Positions 16,530 through 26,263 of a stretch of 64,000 nucleotides of DNA are shown here, in pieces; the first letter of the stretch is position 1; each line of letters starts with the position of its first letter. Both the position numbers and the translations under genes were made by a program. Under the pieces are notes generated by a model, which was not told where the DNA came from, made no database searches, and saw nothing but the letters and a program-made list of their open reading frames with translations. The stretch spans positions 1 through 64,000 of the forward strand of contig NZ_JABXKF010000135.1 of NCBI RefSeq assembly GCF_017115165.1. Reading direction: 5' to 3'. Source of the stretch: Nostoc sp. LPT (GTDB lineage: Bacteria > Cyanobacteriota > Cyanobacteriia > Cyanobacteriales > Nostocaceae).

Positions 16530-16978
16530 ACTTCATTTATTGGAGATGTTTTTTTATAAAAACCATGTTCTTGGAATAGGTTTTCATTAACATCAAAATT
16601 CAAAAATACTTTTGCCGAATAATTTGAATTAAATGCAGAAAAGGACAAATTAGTAACTAATTCTGTATAACTTAATATTTTGCCATATGTTTCAAAATCA
16701 ATATTTACATAACTAAAGTCTTTAGAAGCTTTTATATAATCCTTTTTGCCTATTTTGAAAAACTGATTTTCTTCTACTTCCTGTAATTTACCATATTTAC
16801 TTCTTTTTAGTTCGATAAGTCCATCAACTATAAAGGATAACAATAAGGTTTTACCCGTACCATTTTTACCAAGAAATATTAAGGGAGGGATTGGATAGGA
16901 ATTGTTATCGAATTCAAAATTTAAGCTTATATTATTTATAGGGCCGTAATTCTGAATCTGTAAATTTTTAATATACAT
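16499..16978 (-). pseudogene. N-terminal stub of an AAA/ABC-type ATPase
   Basis: 159 residues beginning MYIKNLQIQNYGPINNISL, an SMC/RecF-like N-terminal strand pattern, with a Walker A motif GKNGTGKT at about residues 38-45. There is no signature or Walker B motif: the frame stops at the inverted repeat at 16490-16529. Related AAA_15/AAA_21 proteins have 350-600 residues and often serve in defence. Base composition is distinctly AT-rich compared with its neighbours, suggesting acquisition by transfer and later deletion. Confidence 0.75.
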
Positions 16979-17017
16979 TTAAGTCTGTCACTTACTTTTT
17001 ATGATTTTAGTTTAAAT

Positions 17018-17122
17018 TGCCAATTAACCCGATACCAGTATTGAAAGCTAGCACTAAAACTGCTGAGAGTTGAGTTGAATTGATTGGAATGTTAAAAATT
17101 TTAACGATACTAGTATAGCGTT
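17018..17122. repeat. Partial duplicate of the LapA-like gene at 18 kb
   Basis: The stretch around 17018-17122 repeats pieces of 17950-18050. Both contain CCAATTAACCCGA..., an ...AAAGCTA(G/A)CAC block, and GATTGGAATGTTAAAAATTT followed by TAACGATAC. Similarity is strong but interrupted, so this is a degenerate duplicate of the LapA-like coding region. Confidence 0.75.
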
Positions 17123-17205
17123 TTGAAGATGCCAGCGATGCGATCGCAATAGTTGGGCTGTCTGTTCAATCCACAAATTAAAATCTGCTTTATAAGTTGC
17201 GTTCA
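17054..17205 (-). pseudogene. Chimeric relic: DUF29-like start fused to LapA-like fragment
   Basis: From ATG at 17205 the frame reads NATYKADFNLWIEQTAQLLR, typical of the opening of DUF29 proteins (about 140 residues, common in cyanobacteria). After about 27 residues it switches to LVSLKFLTFQSIQ, which is word for word the LapA-like protein of 17852-18130. This is a fusion of two gene fragments and is unlikely to be functional. Confidence 0.7.
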
Positions 17206-17240
17206 TAGCCGTTATCGATCTTAGGCAAGCCAAAATATCC

Positions 17241-17498
17241 TCATTTTCCGATGCGCTCAAGTTCCTCTCGCAATACTCGCCGTAATGTCTCTTCTAACGG
17301 TTCACGGCGCTGCTGAATGTACTCACGCAAGGCATCGTTAATCAAAGTTTGGTAATTTCCCCCACCTGCTGCATGAACTTGGTCACGAAACCATGCTAGT
17401 ACTTCATCATCTAGGCGAATTGTAATTCTAGTTTTACCTGTTGGTGTTGATTCAATCGCTCCCCGCTTGCCTTGGCTAAAATCATACTCAGCTTCCAT
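17241..17498 (-). CDS. brnA: BrnA-type antitoxin (intact module)
   Basis: 85 residues with the RHH segment KTRITIRLDDEVLAWFRDQV, then YQTLINDALREYIQQRR and a charged C-terminal helix. Starts three bases after the brnT stop, so the pair is one operon. Antitoxin and autorepressor by family knowledge. Confidence 0.85.
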   Translation of the reverse strand: MEAEYDFSQGKRGAIESTPTGKTRITIRLDDEVLAWFRDQVHAAGGGNYQTLINDALREYIQQRREPLEETLRRVLREELERIGK

Positions 17499-17501
17499 AA
17501 C

Positions 17502-17768
17502 TTATCCCTCCTCATACTGCTTTTGTTCATAGCGCGTAGCTTGGCGGGCAGAAATTAATCGAATCTCATCATTGCGCCATGTATACACAACTATTAAAAC
17601 TCGACTGAAAGCATCTATCCCAATAGTGATAAATCTCTCTTCATCAAAACGTTCATCCGTGATGGTAATTGCTAAATCGTCAGAAAACACGGTTACTGCA
17701 TCAGTAAAGTCAATGCCATGCTTGCGAAGATTAGCTGCTGCCTTATCCGTATCCCACTGATACGCCAT
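17502..17768 (-). CDS. brnT: BrnT-type ribonuclease toxin (intact module)
   Basis: 88 residues with the full BrnT pattern: YQWDTDKAAANLRKHGIDF, DAVTVFSD, ITIGIDAFSRVLIVVYTWR and IRLISARQATRYEQKQYEE. BrnT is a RelE-fold ribonuclease that blocks translation. Compared with the disrupted copy at 16 kb, every block is intact, so the module is probably active. Overall similarity between the two BrnTs is only moderate, so they are separate acquisitions and not a recent duplication. Confidence 0.88.
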   Translation of the reverse strand: MAYQWDTDKAAANLRKHGIDFTDAVTVFSDDLAITITDERFDEERFITIGIDAFSRVLIVVYTWRNDEIRLISARQATRYEQKQYEEG

Positions 17769-17851
17769 CTAAATCTATTGTATGCACATTCGTGCATATT
17801 AGTAGATGAAGATTACTTAACTGGTGTAATTTTATGTGTTTTTTTCAAACC

Positions 17852-18130
17852 TTAAAAATCTTCATCGTCAACAAAAAATTCCGCATCTTCTTCCAATCGA
17901 GAATTACCCTGTCCAATACCAGCAAGTCCCCACAGAGGTTGCAGCAGTGCCATACCAATTAACCCGACAACGGCACTAAAAGCTAACACCAAACCCATTG
18001 GTATCTGAATCGATTGGAATGTTAAAAATTTTAACGATACGGGTGTGGCATTTTGGACTGAAATAATTGCGATCGCGATTACCCAAACCGCTACAACTAG
18101 AGATGTCAAAAAAGGAGCGAAAGTTTTCAT
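17852..18130 (-). CDS. LapA-like (DUF1049) small membrane protein
   Basis: About 92 residues from ATG 18130 (MKTFAPFLTSLVVAVW). There are two hydrophobic helices, with the DUF1049/LapA signature VQNATPVSLKFLTFQSIQIPMG between them, and an acidic tail (EEDAEFFVDDEDF). In E. coli the LapA homologue helps LPS assembly; the cyanobacterial role is not established. A TTG frame start upstream (18172) adds an unlikely N-terminus. A degraded copy of part of this gene lies at 17018-17122. Confidence 0.8.
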   Translation of the reverse strand: MKTFAPFLTSLVVAVWVIAIAIISVQNATPVSLKFLTFQSIQIPMGLVLAFSAVVGLIGMALLQPLWGLAGIGQGNSRLEEDAEFFVDDEDF

Positions 18131-18183
18131 ACTTTGATTGAAGTGAGAAGTTAGGAGTTGTATTTTGCTCAAAAACAGAAATC

Positions 18184-18254
18184 AGGAGTTAAGAATTGTA
18201 AATTAATAATTCTTAACTCCTAATTCATAACTCTTAACTTTTAATTCCTAACTC
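18184..18254. repeat. STRR run with perfect 14-base hairpin
   Basis: AGGAGTTAAGAATT (18184-18197) pairs perfectly with AATTCTTAACTCCT (18208-18221), followed by more TAACTC-type heptamers. It sits between the phosphoglucomutase and the LapA-like gene and could act as a terminator. Confidence 0.65.
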
Positions 18255-18261
18255 TGACAGA

Positions 18262-19686
18262 TTAAACTGCTACTGCCTCTAGTTTAGCAATGGCACTCTC
18301 TAACTCTTGGGCGATTTGGGTGAGTTTTTCGGGAGTGTTGGTTTCTAGGTAGACACGTACCAGTGGTTCTGTACCGGAAGGACGCAGTAAAACCCAGCTA
18401 CCTTCTTCTAAATAGAGCTTAATACCGTCTTTACGCCCCACTTCCTTGACTTTAATTCCTGCTACCTCTGTAGGTGGATTTTTAGTAAAGGAGTCGATGA
18501 CGGCGGTTTTGTGCGCCTCTGTGAGGTGCAAGTCTAGGCGGTTGTTGTAAAGTGGCCCATCAGCTTCAGCGATCGCTTCCTTGACAAGTTGACTTAGCGG
18601 TTTGCCTTCATAAGCGATCGCTTCTGCCACCAGCATATCGGCTAATACCCCGTCTTTTTCGGGAATATGACCAATAATACTCAAACCACCTGATTCCTCT
18701 CCACCGATTAATACGGCAGTTTCGCGCATTTTTTCGCCGATGTATTTAAAACCAACTGCTGTTTCGTAAATTTGTAGCCCATTTTTAGCAGCGAAATTAT
18801 CCAGCAGGTGGGTTGTAGCGACAGTACGGACTATGGCGCCAGTTTTACCTTTGTTTTTGATTAAATGACGTGCTAGAAGTAGCAGCACAGTATTCGGAGT
18901 GAGGACATTTCCTTGTTCATCAACGATACCAAAGCGATCGCTATCTCCATCCGTCGCCAAGCCCAAATCAGCTTGATCGCGAACTACTGCTTCCACTAAC
19001 TCAACTAACTGTTCTCCTTTGGGTTCTGGCATCCCACCCCCAAATAAAACATCCCTCCAATCGTGGAAACTTTCTAACTGAACGCCACTATGTTGCAAAA
19101 CTTCATCTAAATAACCGCGAGAGGTAGAATACAAAGCATCGTACTTCACCTTTAAATTAGCGCTTTTGATCTTTTCTACATCAAGTAGAGTGTAGATAAA
19201 TTGCAGGTAATCTGGTTTGGGATCGAAAATTGAAATTGAACCTGATGGGTTGCTCCCAGGCAACTCATCCGATGCACCTTCTATATTTGCCACAATAGTA
19301 TCAGTAATCTCTGGAGTGGCAGGCCCAGCATAATCGGGTATATATTTAATTCCACAGTAGGGTGCTGGATTATGGCTAGCAGTAAACATTAACGCCCCAG
19401 CGGAATTTAGGTGACGGGCGTTGTAGGCAATTACTGGTGTAGGGCAATCCCGATCGGTAATTTTCACAGTCCAACCCAAGTCTGCTAGTACTTGAGCCGC
19501 TGTTTGGGCAAACTGGTCAGCTAAAAAGCGAGTATCGTAGGCAATAAGTACTGGTCTATCTTTTGTGTAGGCTGTTTCTAAGTAAGTGGCGATTGCCCTT
19601 GTTACTTTCCGCACATTAGGGAAAGTAAAGTCATCGGCAATAATCCCTCGCCATCCATCGGTACCAAATTTTATCTTGCTAGACAT
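18262..19686 (-). CDS. Phosphoglucomutase/phosphomannomutase family enzyme
   Basis: A 474-residue alpha-D-phosphohexomutase. Markers in order: KFGTDGWRGIIADDF at the N-terminus, the active-site serine loop TASHNP, the metal loop DGDSDR, the sugar-specificity loop GGEESGG, and the phosphate-binding RPSGTEPLVRVY. All catalytic motifs are intact. It interconverts hexose 1- and 6-phosphates, feeding glycogen or envelope sugar synthesis; the motif set does not settle glucose versus mannose. Start: ATG 19686 (MSSKIKFGTDG), preferred over GTG 19695. Confidence 0.92.
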   Translation of the reverse strand: MSSKIKFGTDGWRGIIADDFTFPNVRKVTRAIATYLETAYTKDRPVLIAYDTRFLADQFAQTAAQVLADLGWTVKITDRDCPTPVIAYNARHLNSAGALMFTASHNPAPYCGIKYIPDYAGPATPEITDTIVANIEGASDELPGSNPSGSISIFDPKPDYLQFIYTLLDVEKIKSANLKVKYDALYSTSRGYLDEVLQHSGVQLESFHDWRDVLFGGGMPEPKGEQLVELVEAVVRDQADLGLATDGDSDRFGIVDEQGNVLTPNTVLLLLARHLIKNKGKTGAIVRTVATTHLLDNFAAKNGLQIYETAVGFKYIGEKMRETAVLIGGEESGGLSIIGHIPEKDGVLADMLVAEAIAYEGKPLSQLVKEAIAEADGPLYNNRLDLHLTEAHKTAVIDSFTKNPPTEVAGIKVKEVGRKDGIKLYLEEGSWVLLRPSGTEPLVRVYLETNTPEKLTQIAQELESAIAKLEAVAV

Positions 19687-19832
19687 TTTTGCCACTTGCT
19701 CCGGTACATTATCAGTACTATAAAAGCTTCCCGCAAAGCGTGTGTAGCAGCAAGTATCCTCCGAAGTTCTTTTCTAAGGAAGCCTTAGCTTAAACTTCTC
19801 CCCACCGTATTTTCTCTCACTGTTTCTGAGCA

Positions 19833-20687
19833 ATGTCAACCCCCGATCGACCTTTTGCCAGTTATCACCTTTGGTCTCTAGTTGCCCCAGCGACTGGGCA
19901 AGAACGCTGGCATTGCCAGATGAGACGGGGGTTTATCAAAGCACGGCAACACGAACCACAAGTCAAAGCGCTTTTAACGCAAGCCACCGCGCCCCAGCGG
20001 ATTGGCATACTAGCGCAAAAAGGCATTTATGAGTTTCATCATCACAGGTATCTGTTGAAGCAAGCAGATGGTGTAGAAAGAGTTGCACAGCTACTTAAAT
20101 TAGGCAACTCAAGCGTTCAAGTCCAGCAACGCGTGCTGCAAATTTTGAAAAAATATCACGATGCGCCATTGCTTTTGGATAAAGATATTATCCAATTAAC
20201 TCCGGGTGATGAAGGCTTTCCCAAACCGATACTAGTAGAACAAGAAGATTATTGCTTTCGCTTATACGCGGCTATGGACTGCGTTTTTATTGAGTCTGAT
20301 AGTACTTTACATATTTTGGATTTCAAAACTGGTAAGTCGGCTTTTGACAAACGACAGGCATTAGTTTACTTGTTAGCTGCTCGTTATCTTTACCCTGGAC
20401 GAGAAGCTGTTGCATCATTTTATAATTTAGAAATATGTAAAAAGTCAGAGTTAATTAGTATTAATAATAGTGAATTAGAATCCTTAAAATTTGAGTTAGC
20501 GAATATTGCCCACAAGCACCAGCACGATTTGCAAAAATATCAGGAAGAAACTAGTAATTTCAGTAAAATATTCCCTCCTAATCCTGGCTCTCACTGCCGC
20601 TTTTGCCCATTTAACTCGATTTGTGAGTTTGCCGATTTTAAGCAGCATCAATCATATCCATTGCCCAGTTTAAGAGTTAATAGCTAA
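19833..20687 (+). CDS. PD-(D/E)XK (Cas4/RecB-like) nuclease family protein
   Basis: 284 residues. The nuclease core is visible at AMDCVFIESDSTLHILDFKTGKS (the D and D-x-K motif) with the following RQALVYLLAARYLYPG helix (the Q-x-x-x-Y motif of RecB nucleases). The C-terminus has CRFCPFNSICEF, a Cys triad expected to bind an Fe-S cluster with one upstream Cys, as in Cas4 and AddB-type proteins. There is no CRISPR array or cas gene nearby, so this is more likely a stand-alone DNA repair or housekeeping nuclease. It is divergent from the phosphoglucomutase gene. Confidence 0.8.
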   Translation: MSTPDRPFASYHLWSLVAPATGQERWHCQMRRGFIKARQHEPQVKALLTQATAPQRIGILAQKGIYEFHHHRYLLKQADGVERVAQLLKLGNSSVQVQQRVLQILKKYHDAPLLLDKDIIQLTPGDEGFPKPILVEQEDYCFRLYAAMDCVFIESDSTLHILDFKTGKSAFDKRQALVYLLAARYLYPGREAVASFYNLEICKKSELISINNSELESLKFELANIAHKHQHDLQKYQEETSNFSKIFPPNPGSHCRFCPFNSICEFADFKQHQSYPLPSLRVNS

Positions 20688-20803
20688 TTAGTTTACCTGT
20701 TTATATTGGTTCAATTTTCAAAAAAATCTACTAAATACTCGTATTTTTACTGACCTGATTCTCTTCTCTTATCAGACAACCTAGATGTTAGATACACCGA
20801 TTT

Positions 20804-20965
20804 TTATCGGAAATCAAAGGGTTTAAGACCCCTACCTCTACAGGTAGCGCGGAGTCGGAGCCACTCCGCCTCCAAATCATTTTCAGTCGGGGTTTAAATC
20901 CCCGTCTGAAAATGTCTAAAATGTTTGAATGCGTGAATGCGTGAATGCGTGAATTGTTATTTGGT
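20804..20965. repeat. Interspersed repeat, copy 1 (empty site)
   Basis: About 110 bases containing GGGTTTAAGACCCCTAC, GGAGCCACTCCGCCTCC and CGGGGTTTAAATCCCCG hairpins, then ATGTCTAAAATGTTTGAAT and three GCGTGAAT octamers. The same order of blocks recurs at 41981-42265. The surrounding 419-base gap (20688-21106) has no other supported content. Confidence 0.75.
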
Positions 20966-21106
20966 GTCCAACCACAGGGCGATCGCATTCCAACACTCAC
21001 AATCATACTGCCGAAATAGGACAATCGGATAATCGGATAAAAAACTAAATCAACATAGCCTAAAAAGCTATGCAAAAATTAAGCGGTTGTACGCTGTGCA
21101 AGGTTG

Positions 21107-21280
21107 ATGAGTGAAAAGAAGGAATTACGGGGCTATGTTTCTCCAGAGTTAAACCGATTGTTTCGGGCTGTGGTAGTCAAAGATAAAAACCTCAGCGATC
21201 GTATCGCTGAGGCTTTAGAAGACTGGCTCAATAAGCCTGAAAACCAGGAGCTAATTAAAAAGCATAATTTGGGTAAATAA
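21107..21280 (+). CDS. Small ribbon-helix-helix-like protein, 57 residues
   Basis: ATG 21107 to TAA 21280. The sequence ELRGYVSPELNRLFRAVVV, then DKNLSDRIAEALEDWLNKP, fits a short strand plus two helices as in Arc/CopG/ParG-type DNA-binding proteins and antitoxins. No toxin partner is adjacent; the next gene is convergent. HIP1-like GCGATCGTATCGC is embedded in the coding sequence. It could be an orphan antitoxin or a small regulator. The call rests on the fold-like pattern only. Confidence 0.55.
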   Translation: MSEKKELRGYVSPELNRLFRAVVVKDKNLSDRIAEALEDWLNKPENQELIKKHNLGK

Positions 21281-21291
21281 ATCGAAGAAAT

Positions 21292-22962
21292 TCAAAAAGG
21301 CGGTAATTCTTTAAGAATTGTGAATCGAATATGATTAATCGCCAAATCACCGATGGGGATATCTTGTTTGGTTAGCCGCGCACCTTGACTTGTCACGGTT
21401 TCAAAGGTTATGCCTTTGCCAATTTCAATGTGATACCAGCATAAGCCCATAAAAAAGCGCGTCGGATAAGGCCCACCTTCACTCACATCGTCAGGATTTG
21501 ATTCCATTGGCAACCAGCCAAAATTCGGGACGTAGAATTCCAGCCAAACATGATTAAAGTCGGGTTGTAACGGTACTCCTACGAAGTCACTATGGGGAGG
21601 ACATTTGTACCTGCCTACGGTGCGGCAGGGGATACCATTTAAACGGGATAGGGCAAGTAAAACACCGACATATTCGCCACAGGAACCAACGCCCCGCTCT
21701 AAAACTATATCTGGTGTGTCAATGTAAGGTTTAATACCGTAGGATAACTCATCATAAACATAGTTGCGGATGCTGTGCATTTTCCGCAGCACATTGGTTT
21801 CAGAACCAATCGCTTCTCTGGCGGAACGGCGAACAATGGTAGTATCCATTGCTAAATCGTCGTCGTCCACTAGGTAGCGTGTTTGTAATTCTGGGGACAG
21901 TTCCGGTATATTTTCCACATCTCTAGGTGTAATGCGGTACTTAATCCCTCGAACTTCCAAAAGTGCTTTCCAGCCAAATATATGCCGTTCTCCTGGTGCA
22001 AGAGAATCAAATTTAAAGACTGCTACACGTTGCCCCTCTATGACTTCTTCGGTAAAGGGCATACCAATAGGTTCAACGTGTTTCACCTTTTGACGCTCAG
22101 TTTCCGATGGTAAGGCGATGCGCCATTCGACATCAGGTAAATGAACTTCGTCTAGAGGTGCAATTTCCTCAGCATAGGACATTTCAATCAGATAGCCATT
22201 GGAAAGGGCGTAACGCTTATCTGGCTGGTAATGATAATACAGAGGATGAATAAAAGTGCGATCGCGGAATGTTAGCTCATGACTCGGATCGGCATTGGGG
22301 TTATCCCGGATATAAGGCTCCTCTGAGGCGTAGGCGACGTAAATACTTTCTTTGCCTGTTTCGGCATTTTTATGTATTGCTATGCCTGTAGGACATTCAA
22401 AGGGTGTCAGGACGCTAAATTGCAGTTCTCCCGTGGCTCTGTCCATCGCGTAAACTGATTGTTCGGTGCGATCGCAAATCCATAGCATTTCTTGGTTGAC
22501 TGCCAAATTCTCTACTCCAACTCCAGGGGCATAAAATTTAGTAATCTCTTTTCGCGTTTCGCGGTCAAAAACCAGAATGTAGCCCAGCCTTTGACAACTA
22601 ACATAAACTGTTGTTTCCCAAACAGCAACGCCATCAGCTGGATAAGGCAATGTTACAAAATGTTCTAGATCCAAAGTGTCGAGCTTGCACAAATAAACAC
22701 TATTTTCTCGGCTTACCCACAGGGTATCATCCCACGCCGCTAGACCAGTGACATCGGTAAATTCTTCAACTTGATGGGGATTGAGAATTTTGCTGTTGTC
22801 AGAGGTAGGATCGATCTCCAGTAGATGTCCTTTAATACTGTCAATGGCAATCAGTCTATCTTTAATGAAAGTAATGCCACACAGGGCAGCAGCAGTAAGC
22901 GGTCGAATTGTTCTTTGCCCAAACATTTGGCTAACGGTCAAAGTGGGGAGTGCAAAACTCAT
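21292..22962 (-). CDS. Transglutaminase-like protease/peptide-processing protein with N-terminal beta-propeller
   Basis: About 556 residues. The first half contains repeated LWV/VYV strands (AAWDDTLWVSRENSVYLCKL, VAVWETTVYVSCQRLG, NLAVNQEMLWICDR), an NHL/SMP-30-like propeller. The second half is a transglutaminase-like fold with the Cys in GVGSCGEYVGVLLALSRLNG, the His in FNHVWLEFYVPNFGW and the Asp in MESNPDD, so the triad is complete. No signal peptide is seen, so it is probably cytoplasmic. The start at ATG 22962 (MSFALPTLTV) is preferred: the longer frame to 23016 only translates a CCTTTAGGTAGGGGAGG-type repeat. Substrate unknown. Confidence 0.78.
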   Translation of the reverse strand: MSFALPTLTVSQMFGQRTIRPLTAAALCGITFIKDRLIAIDSIKGHLLEIDPTSDNSKILNPHQVEEFTDVTGLAAWDDTLWVSRENSVYLCKLDTLDLEHFVTLPYPADGVAVWETTVYVSCQRLGYILVFDRETRKEITKFYAPGVGVENLAVNQEMLWICDRTEQSVYAMDRATGELQFSVLTPFECPTGIAIHKNAETGKESIYVAYASEEPYIRDNPNADPSHELTFRDRTFIHPLYYHYQPDKRYALSNGYLIEMSYAEEIAPLDEVHLPDVEWRIALPSETERQKVKHVEPIGMPFTEEVIEGQRVAVFKFDSLAPGERHIFGWKALLEVRGIKYRITPRDVENIPELSPELQTRYLVDDDDLAMDTTIVRRSAREAIGSETNVLRKMHSIRNYVYDELSYGIKPYIDTPDIVLERGVGSCGEYVGVLLALSRLNGIPCRTVGRYKCPPHSDFVGVPLQPDFNHVWLEFYVPNFGWLPMESNPDDVSEGGPYPTRFFMGLCWYHIEIGKGITFETVTSQGARLTKQDIPIGDLAINHIRFTILKELPPF

Positions 22963-23234
22963 AAAACCTTGTGGTAAGTGTAAAAAACCCTCACCTTTAG
23001 GTAGGGGAGGAAACATGACTCAAGCGGTTTTACCGCCGTCACACCAATTGCTTAAGATGGAAAATCCTAGTCGAGCAATGGCTCCCCCGATTGGGGTGGA
23101 TGAAAAGTGCTGAGTTAAAAGACTACCCACAATGGGCGTTGCTCTTACTAAGTACATCAATTAGTGGTTTTCGATCGCCACGTTTACAGCGGGGTACTAA
23201 TAATTATCGGTACAATCTGTTCCGAAAAACTCTT

Positions 23235-23365
23235 TCGTGAGAAATAATACTATGTCAAAACAGGAGGAATTTACAAATATTAAGAATTACATATACACTC
23301 ATACAACTGGGCGATCAGCTTAATGTAACTTTAGAAGATGCAATTCCTGCCATCACTAAATTATG
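23235..23365 (+). pseudogene. Possible relic of a small coding region
   Basis: One frame reads YTLIQLGDQLNVTLEDAIPAITKL before a TGA stop at 23363-23365, a very protein-like C-terminus, but there is no start codon. A neighbouring frame opens MSKQEEFTNIKNY after a purine-rich site. A frameshift would join them. The rest of the 22963-23400 gap shows no gene. Confidence 0.3.
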
Positions 23366-23400
23366 ATCGAATTTTGTAACCATTTGCTGTGACCTACACG

Positions 23401-26259
23401 ATGTCTGCTAATTCTCTGCCTGAAGGTGCCGCCGTTTGGCATAGTTTAGAAGTTGATAAAGCGCTAGACCTGCTTGATAGTAACGCAGACAGCGGCTTAA
23501 CACCCCAAGAAATTCAACAGAGATTACAAAAATACGGCCCCAACGAACTTGAAGAAACTGCTGGCCGTAGTGCTTGGGAAATTCTGCTCGATCAGTTCAA
23601 GAACATTATGTTGTTGATGCTGATTGGCGTAGCTCTCATTTCTGGGTTTTTAGACCTGATGGCTTTGCGGGAGGGCAGATTAAAGCCTGGTGAAGTGCCA
23701 TTTAAAGATACGATCGCAATTTTAGCAATTGTTATTCTCAATGGCATACTCGGCTACGTCCAAGAAAGCCGCGCCGAAAAAGCCCTGGCTGCTTTGAAAA
23801 AAATGACTTCTCCCTTAGTGCGGGTGCTTCGCGACGCCAGACTGGTGGAGATAGCAGCGAAAGAACTAGTTCCAGGGGATGTAATGCTGCTAGAAGCTGG
23901 GATGCAGATAGCCGCAGATGGACGCTTGATCGAACAGTCTAATTTACAAGTGCGTGAGTCGGCATTGACTGGTGAAGCGGAAGCGGTGAATAAACAGGCA
24001 TCATTAAAATTGCCGGAGGAAACATCATTAGGCGATCGCCTCAATGTCGTCTTTCAAGGAACTGAAGTAGTCCAAGGACGCGCCAAGGTTCTGGTGACCA
24101 ACACCGCAATGACTACAGAACTGGGTAAAATTGCTGCGATGTTACAGGCGGTGGAAAGTGAACCTACGCCTTTACAGCAGCGGATGACTCAACTGGGTAA
24201 TGTCCTAGTTACGGGTTCTTTAATTCTCGTGGCGATCGTCGTCGTTGGCGGTGTCCTCAAGGATGGAGGTTTTAAAAACATCCAAGAACTCTTGGAAGTT
24301 TCCTTGAGTATGGCGGTTGCTGTAGTACCAGAAGGTTTACCTGCTGTAATTACCGTCACCTTGGCACTGGGAACCCAGCGAATGGTACGCCAAAATGCCT
24401 TGATTCGCAAATTGCCAGCAGTGGAAACATTGGGTTCTGTAACCACTATCTGCTCTGATAAAACCGGCACCCTGACTCAAAATAAAATGGTGGTGCAATC
24501 GATTTCCACCAATAACAAAACTTTTCGCGTTACTGGCGAAGGTTATGCTCCCACAGGGGACTTTCAGTTAAATGGTGAAAAAATTTCCCTAGAGGAGTCT
24601 CCAGAAATCTCCACGTTATCAGTCGCCTGTGCTGTTTGTAATGATTCAGTCTTGCAAAAAGAACAAGGTGAATGGGCGATTTTGGGAGATCCGACAGAAG
24701 GGGCATTACTCACCCTAGCGGGAAAAGCCGGAATCGAAAAAGACCAGTGGAACAGTAAGTTACCTCGCGTTGGAGAGTTCCCCTTTTCCTCAGAACGGAA
24801 GCGGATGAGCGTGATTTCTCAGGTGGAGGGAGTCGCCACAGGTGAAGCATTTTCGAGAGGTGTTGACCCTGCGATCGCTGGTTTTCTGCAATCGGAACCT
24901 TATTTAATGTTTACCAAAGGTTCTCCAGAGTTAACCCTGGCACGTTGCACTCAGATTCATTTGGGTAATGACACAGGCCGCTTGACCGAAGAACAACGCC
25001 AGAAAATTTTGGCAGAAAATGACCAAATGGCGAGTAAAGGTTTACGGGTGCTAGGTTTTGCCTACAAACCCCTGGTGGAGATTCCCCCGGAAGGTTCAGA
25101 TGAGACATCTGAGCAAGATTTAGTCTGGCTGGGATTGGTGGGAATGCTAGATGCACCACGCCCAGAGGTAAGGGCAGCTGTGCAAGAGTGCCGAGAAGCA
25201 GGTATTCGCCCAGTGATGATTACTGGCGACCACCAATTAACAGCACGAGCGATCGCCACCGATTTAGGAATTGCTCAAGAAGGCGATCGCCTGCTTACGG
25301 GTCAAGAATTGCAACGGATGACTGACCAGGAATTAGAGCAAAACGTTGACCTGGTGAGCATCTATGCCAGAGTTTCCCCAGAACACAAACTGCGAATTGT
25401 CCAAGCACTGCAACGCCGGGGTCGATTTGTGGCGATGACAGGCGATGGTGTCAACGATGCCCCAGCCCTCAAACAAGCCGACATCGGTATTGCAATGGGC
25501 ATTACTGGCACTGATGTCAGTAAAGAAGCCAGTGACATGGTGTTACTTGATGACAACTTCGCCACCATTGTCAGCGCTACCAAGGAAGGCAGAGTTGTTT
25601 ACACCAACATCCGCCGCTTTATTAAATATATCTTGGGCAGTAATATTGGTGAAGTTCTCACAATTGCAGCCGCACCCTTAATCGGCTTGGGAGGCGTTCC
25701 CCTGACTCCCTTACAAATTTTGTGGATGAACTTGGTGACAGATGGTTTACCAGCCTTGGCATTAGCTGTGGAACCTCCAGAACCGGATGTCATGCAACGT
25801 CCACCTTTTAGTCCCCGCGAAAGTATTTTCGCTAGGGGATTGGGTTCTTATATGATTCGCATTGGCATCATTTTTGCCATTATCAGTATTGCCTTGATGT
25901 GGTGGGCTTATCAACATACCCATGCTGCTGGGTATCAGGGCAATCCCGAAGCTTGGAAAACAATGGTATTTACTACCTTGTGTATTGCCCAAATGGGTCA
26001 TGCGATCGCCATTCGCTCCAACAACCGACTGACGATCGAGATGAATCCCTTCTCCAATATATTTGTCCTAGCGGCTATTGTCGTCACCACGATTTTGCAG
26101 CTGATGCTAGTTTATGTCCCACCTCTGCGAGATTTCTTTGGTACTCACTACTTGAATATGCAAGAGTTGGGGGTTTGTATTGGTTTCAGTGCTTTAATGT
26201 TTGTCTGGATTGAAGCGGAGAAGATATTCTTGCGGATTATGGGCAAGAAGGCCGTTTGA
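23401..26259 (+). CDS. P2A-type cation (probably Ca2+) transporting ATPase
   Basis: A 952-residue P-type ATPase of the PacL/SERCA group. Features in order: a cation-ATPase N-terminal domain; M1-M2; the actuator loop with LTGEAEAV; M4 with the VPEGLP ion-binding motif; the phosphorylation motif [11 protein letters not shown] (Asp353); nucleotide-binding domain with KGSPE; the hinge [21 protein letters not shown]5-M6 with [12 protein letters not shown]; and C-terminal M7-M10. It exports Ca2+ or a related cation at the plasma membrane. PEGLP in M4 supports P2A; Mn2+ cannot be excluded. ATG 23401 is preferred to GTG 23389. Confidence 0.92.
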   Translation: MSANSLPEGAAVWHSLEVDKALDLLDSNADSGLTPQEIQQRLQKYGPNELEETAGRSAWEILLDQFKNIMLLMLIGVALISGFLDLMALREGRLKPGEVPFKDTIAILAIVILNGILGYVQESRAEKALAALKKMTSPLVRVLRDARLVEIAAKELVPGDVMLLEAGMQIAADGRLIEQSNLQVRESALTGEAEAVNKQASLKLPEETSLGDRLNVVFQGTEVVQGRAKVLVTNTAMTTELGKIAAMLQAVESEPTPLQQRMTQLGNVLVTGSLILVAIVVVGGVLKDGGFKNIQELLEVSLSMAVAVVPEGLPAVITVTLALGTQRMVRQNALIRKLPAVETLGSVTTICSDKTGTLTQNKMVVQSISTNNKTFRVTGEGYAPTGDFQLNGEKISLEESPEISTLSVACAVCNDSVLQKEQGEWAILGDPTEGALLTLAGKAGIEKDQWNSKLPRVGEFPFSSERKRMSVISQVEGVATGEAFSRGVDPAIAGFLQSEPYLMFTKGSPELTLARCTQIHLGNDTGRLTEEQRQKILAENDQMASKGLRVLGFAYKPLVEIPPEGSDETSEQDLVWLGLVGMLDAPRPEVRAAVQECREAGIRPVMITGDHQLTARAIATDLGIAQEGDRLLTGQELQRMTDQELEQNVDLVSIYARVSPEHKLRIVQALQRRGRFVAMTGDGVNDAPALKQADIGIAMGITGTDVSKEASDMVLLDDNFATIVSATKEGRVVYTNIRRFIKYILGSNIGEVLTIAAAPLIGLGGVPLTPLQILWMNLVTDGLPALALAVEPPEPDVMQRPPFSPRESIFARGLGSYMIRIGIIFAIISIALMWWAYQHTHAAGYQGNPEAWKTMVFTTLCIAQMGHAIAIRSNNRLTIEMNPFSNIFVLAAIVVTTILQLMLVYVPPLRDFFGTHYLNMQELGVCIGFSALMFVWIEAEKIFLRIMGKKAV

Positions 26260-26263
26260 AAAA

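Noticed and set aside
20788-21075. 95-residue minus-strand frame
   Set aside because: Covers an interspersed repeat present elsewhere and has no protein-like features.
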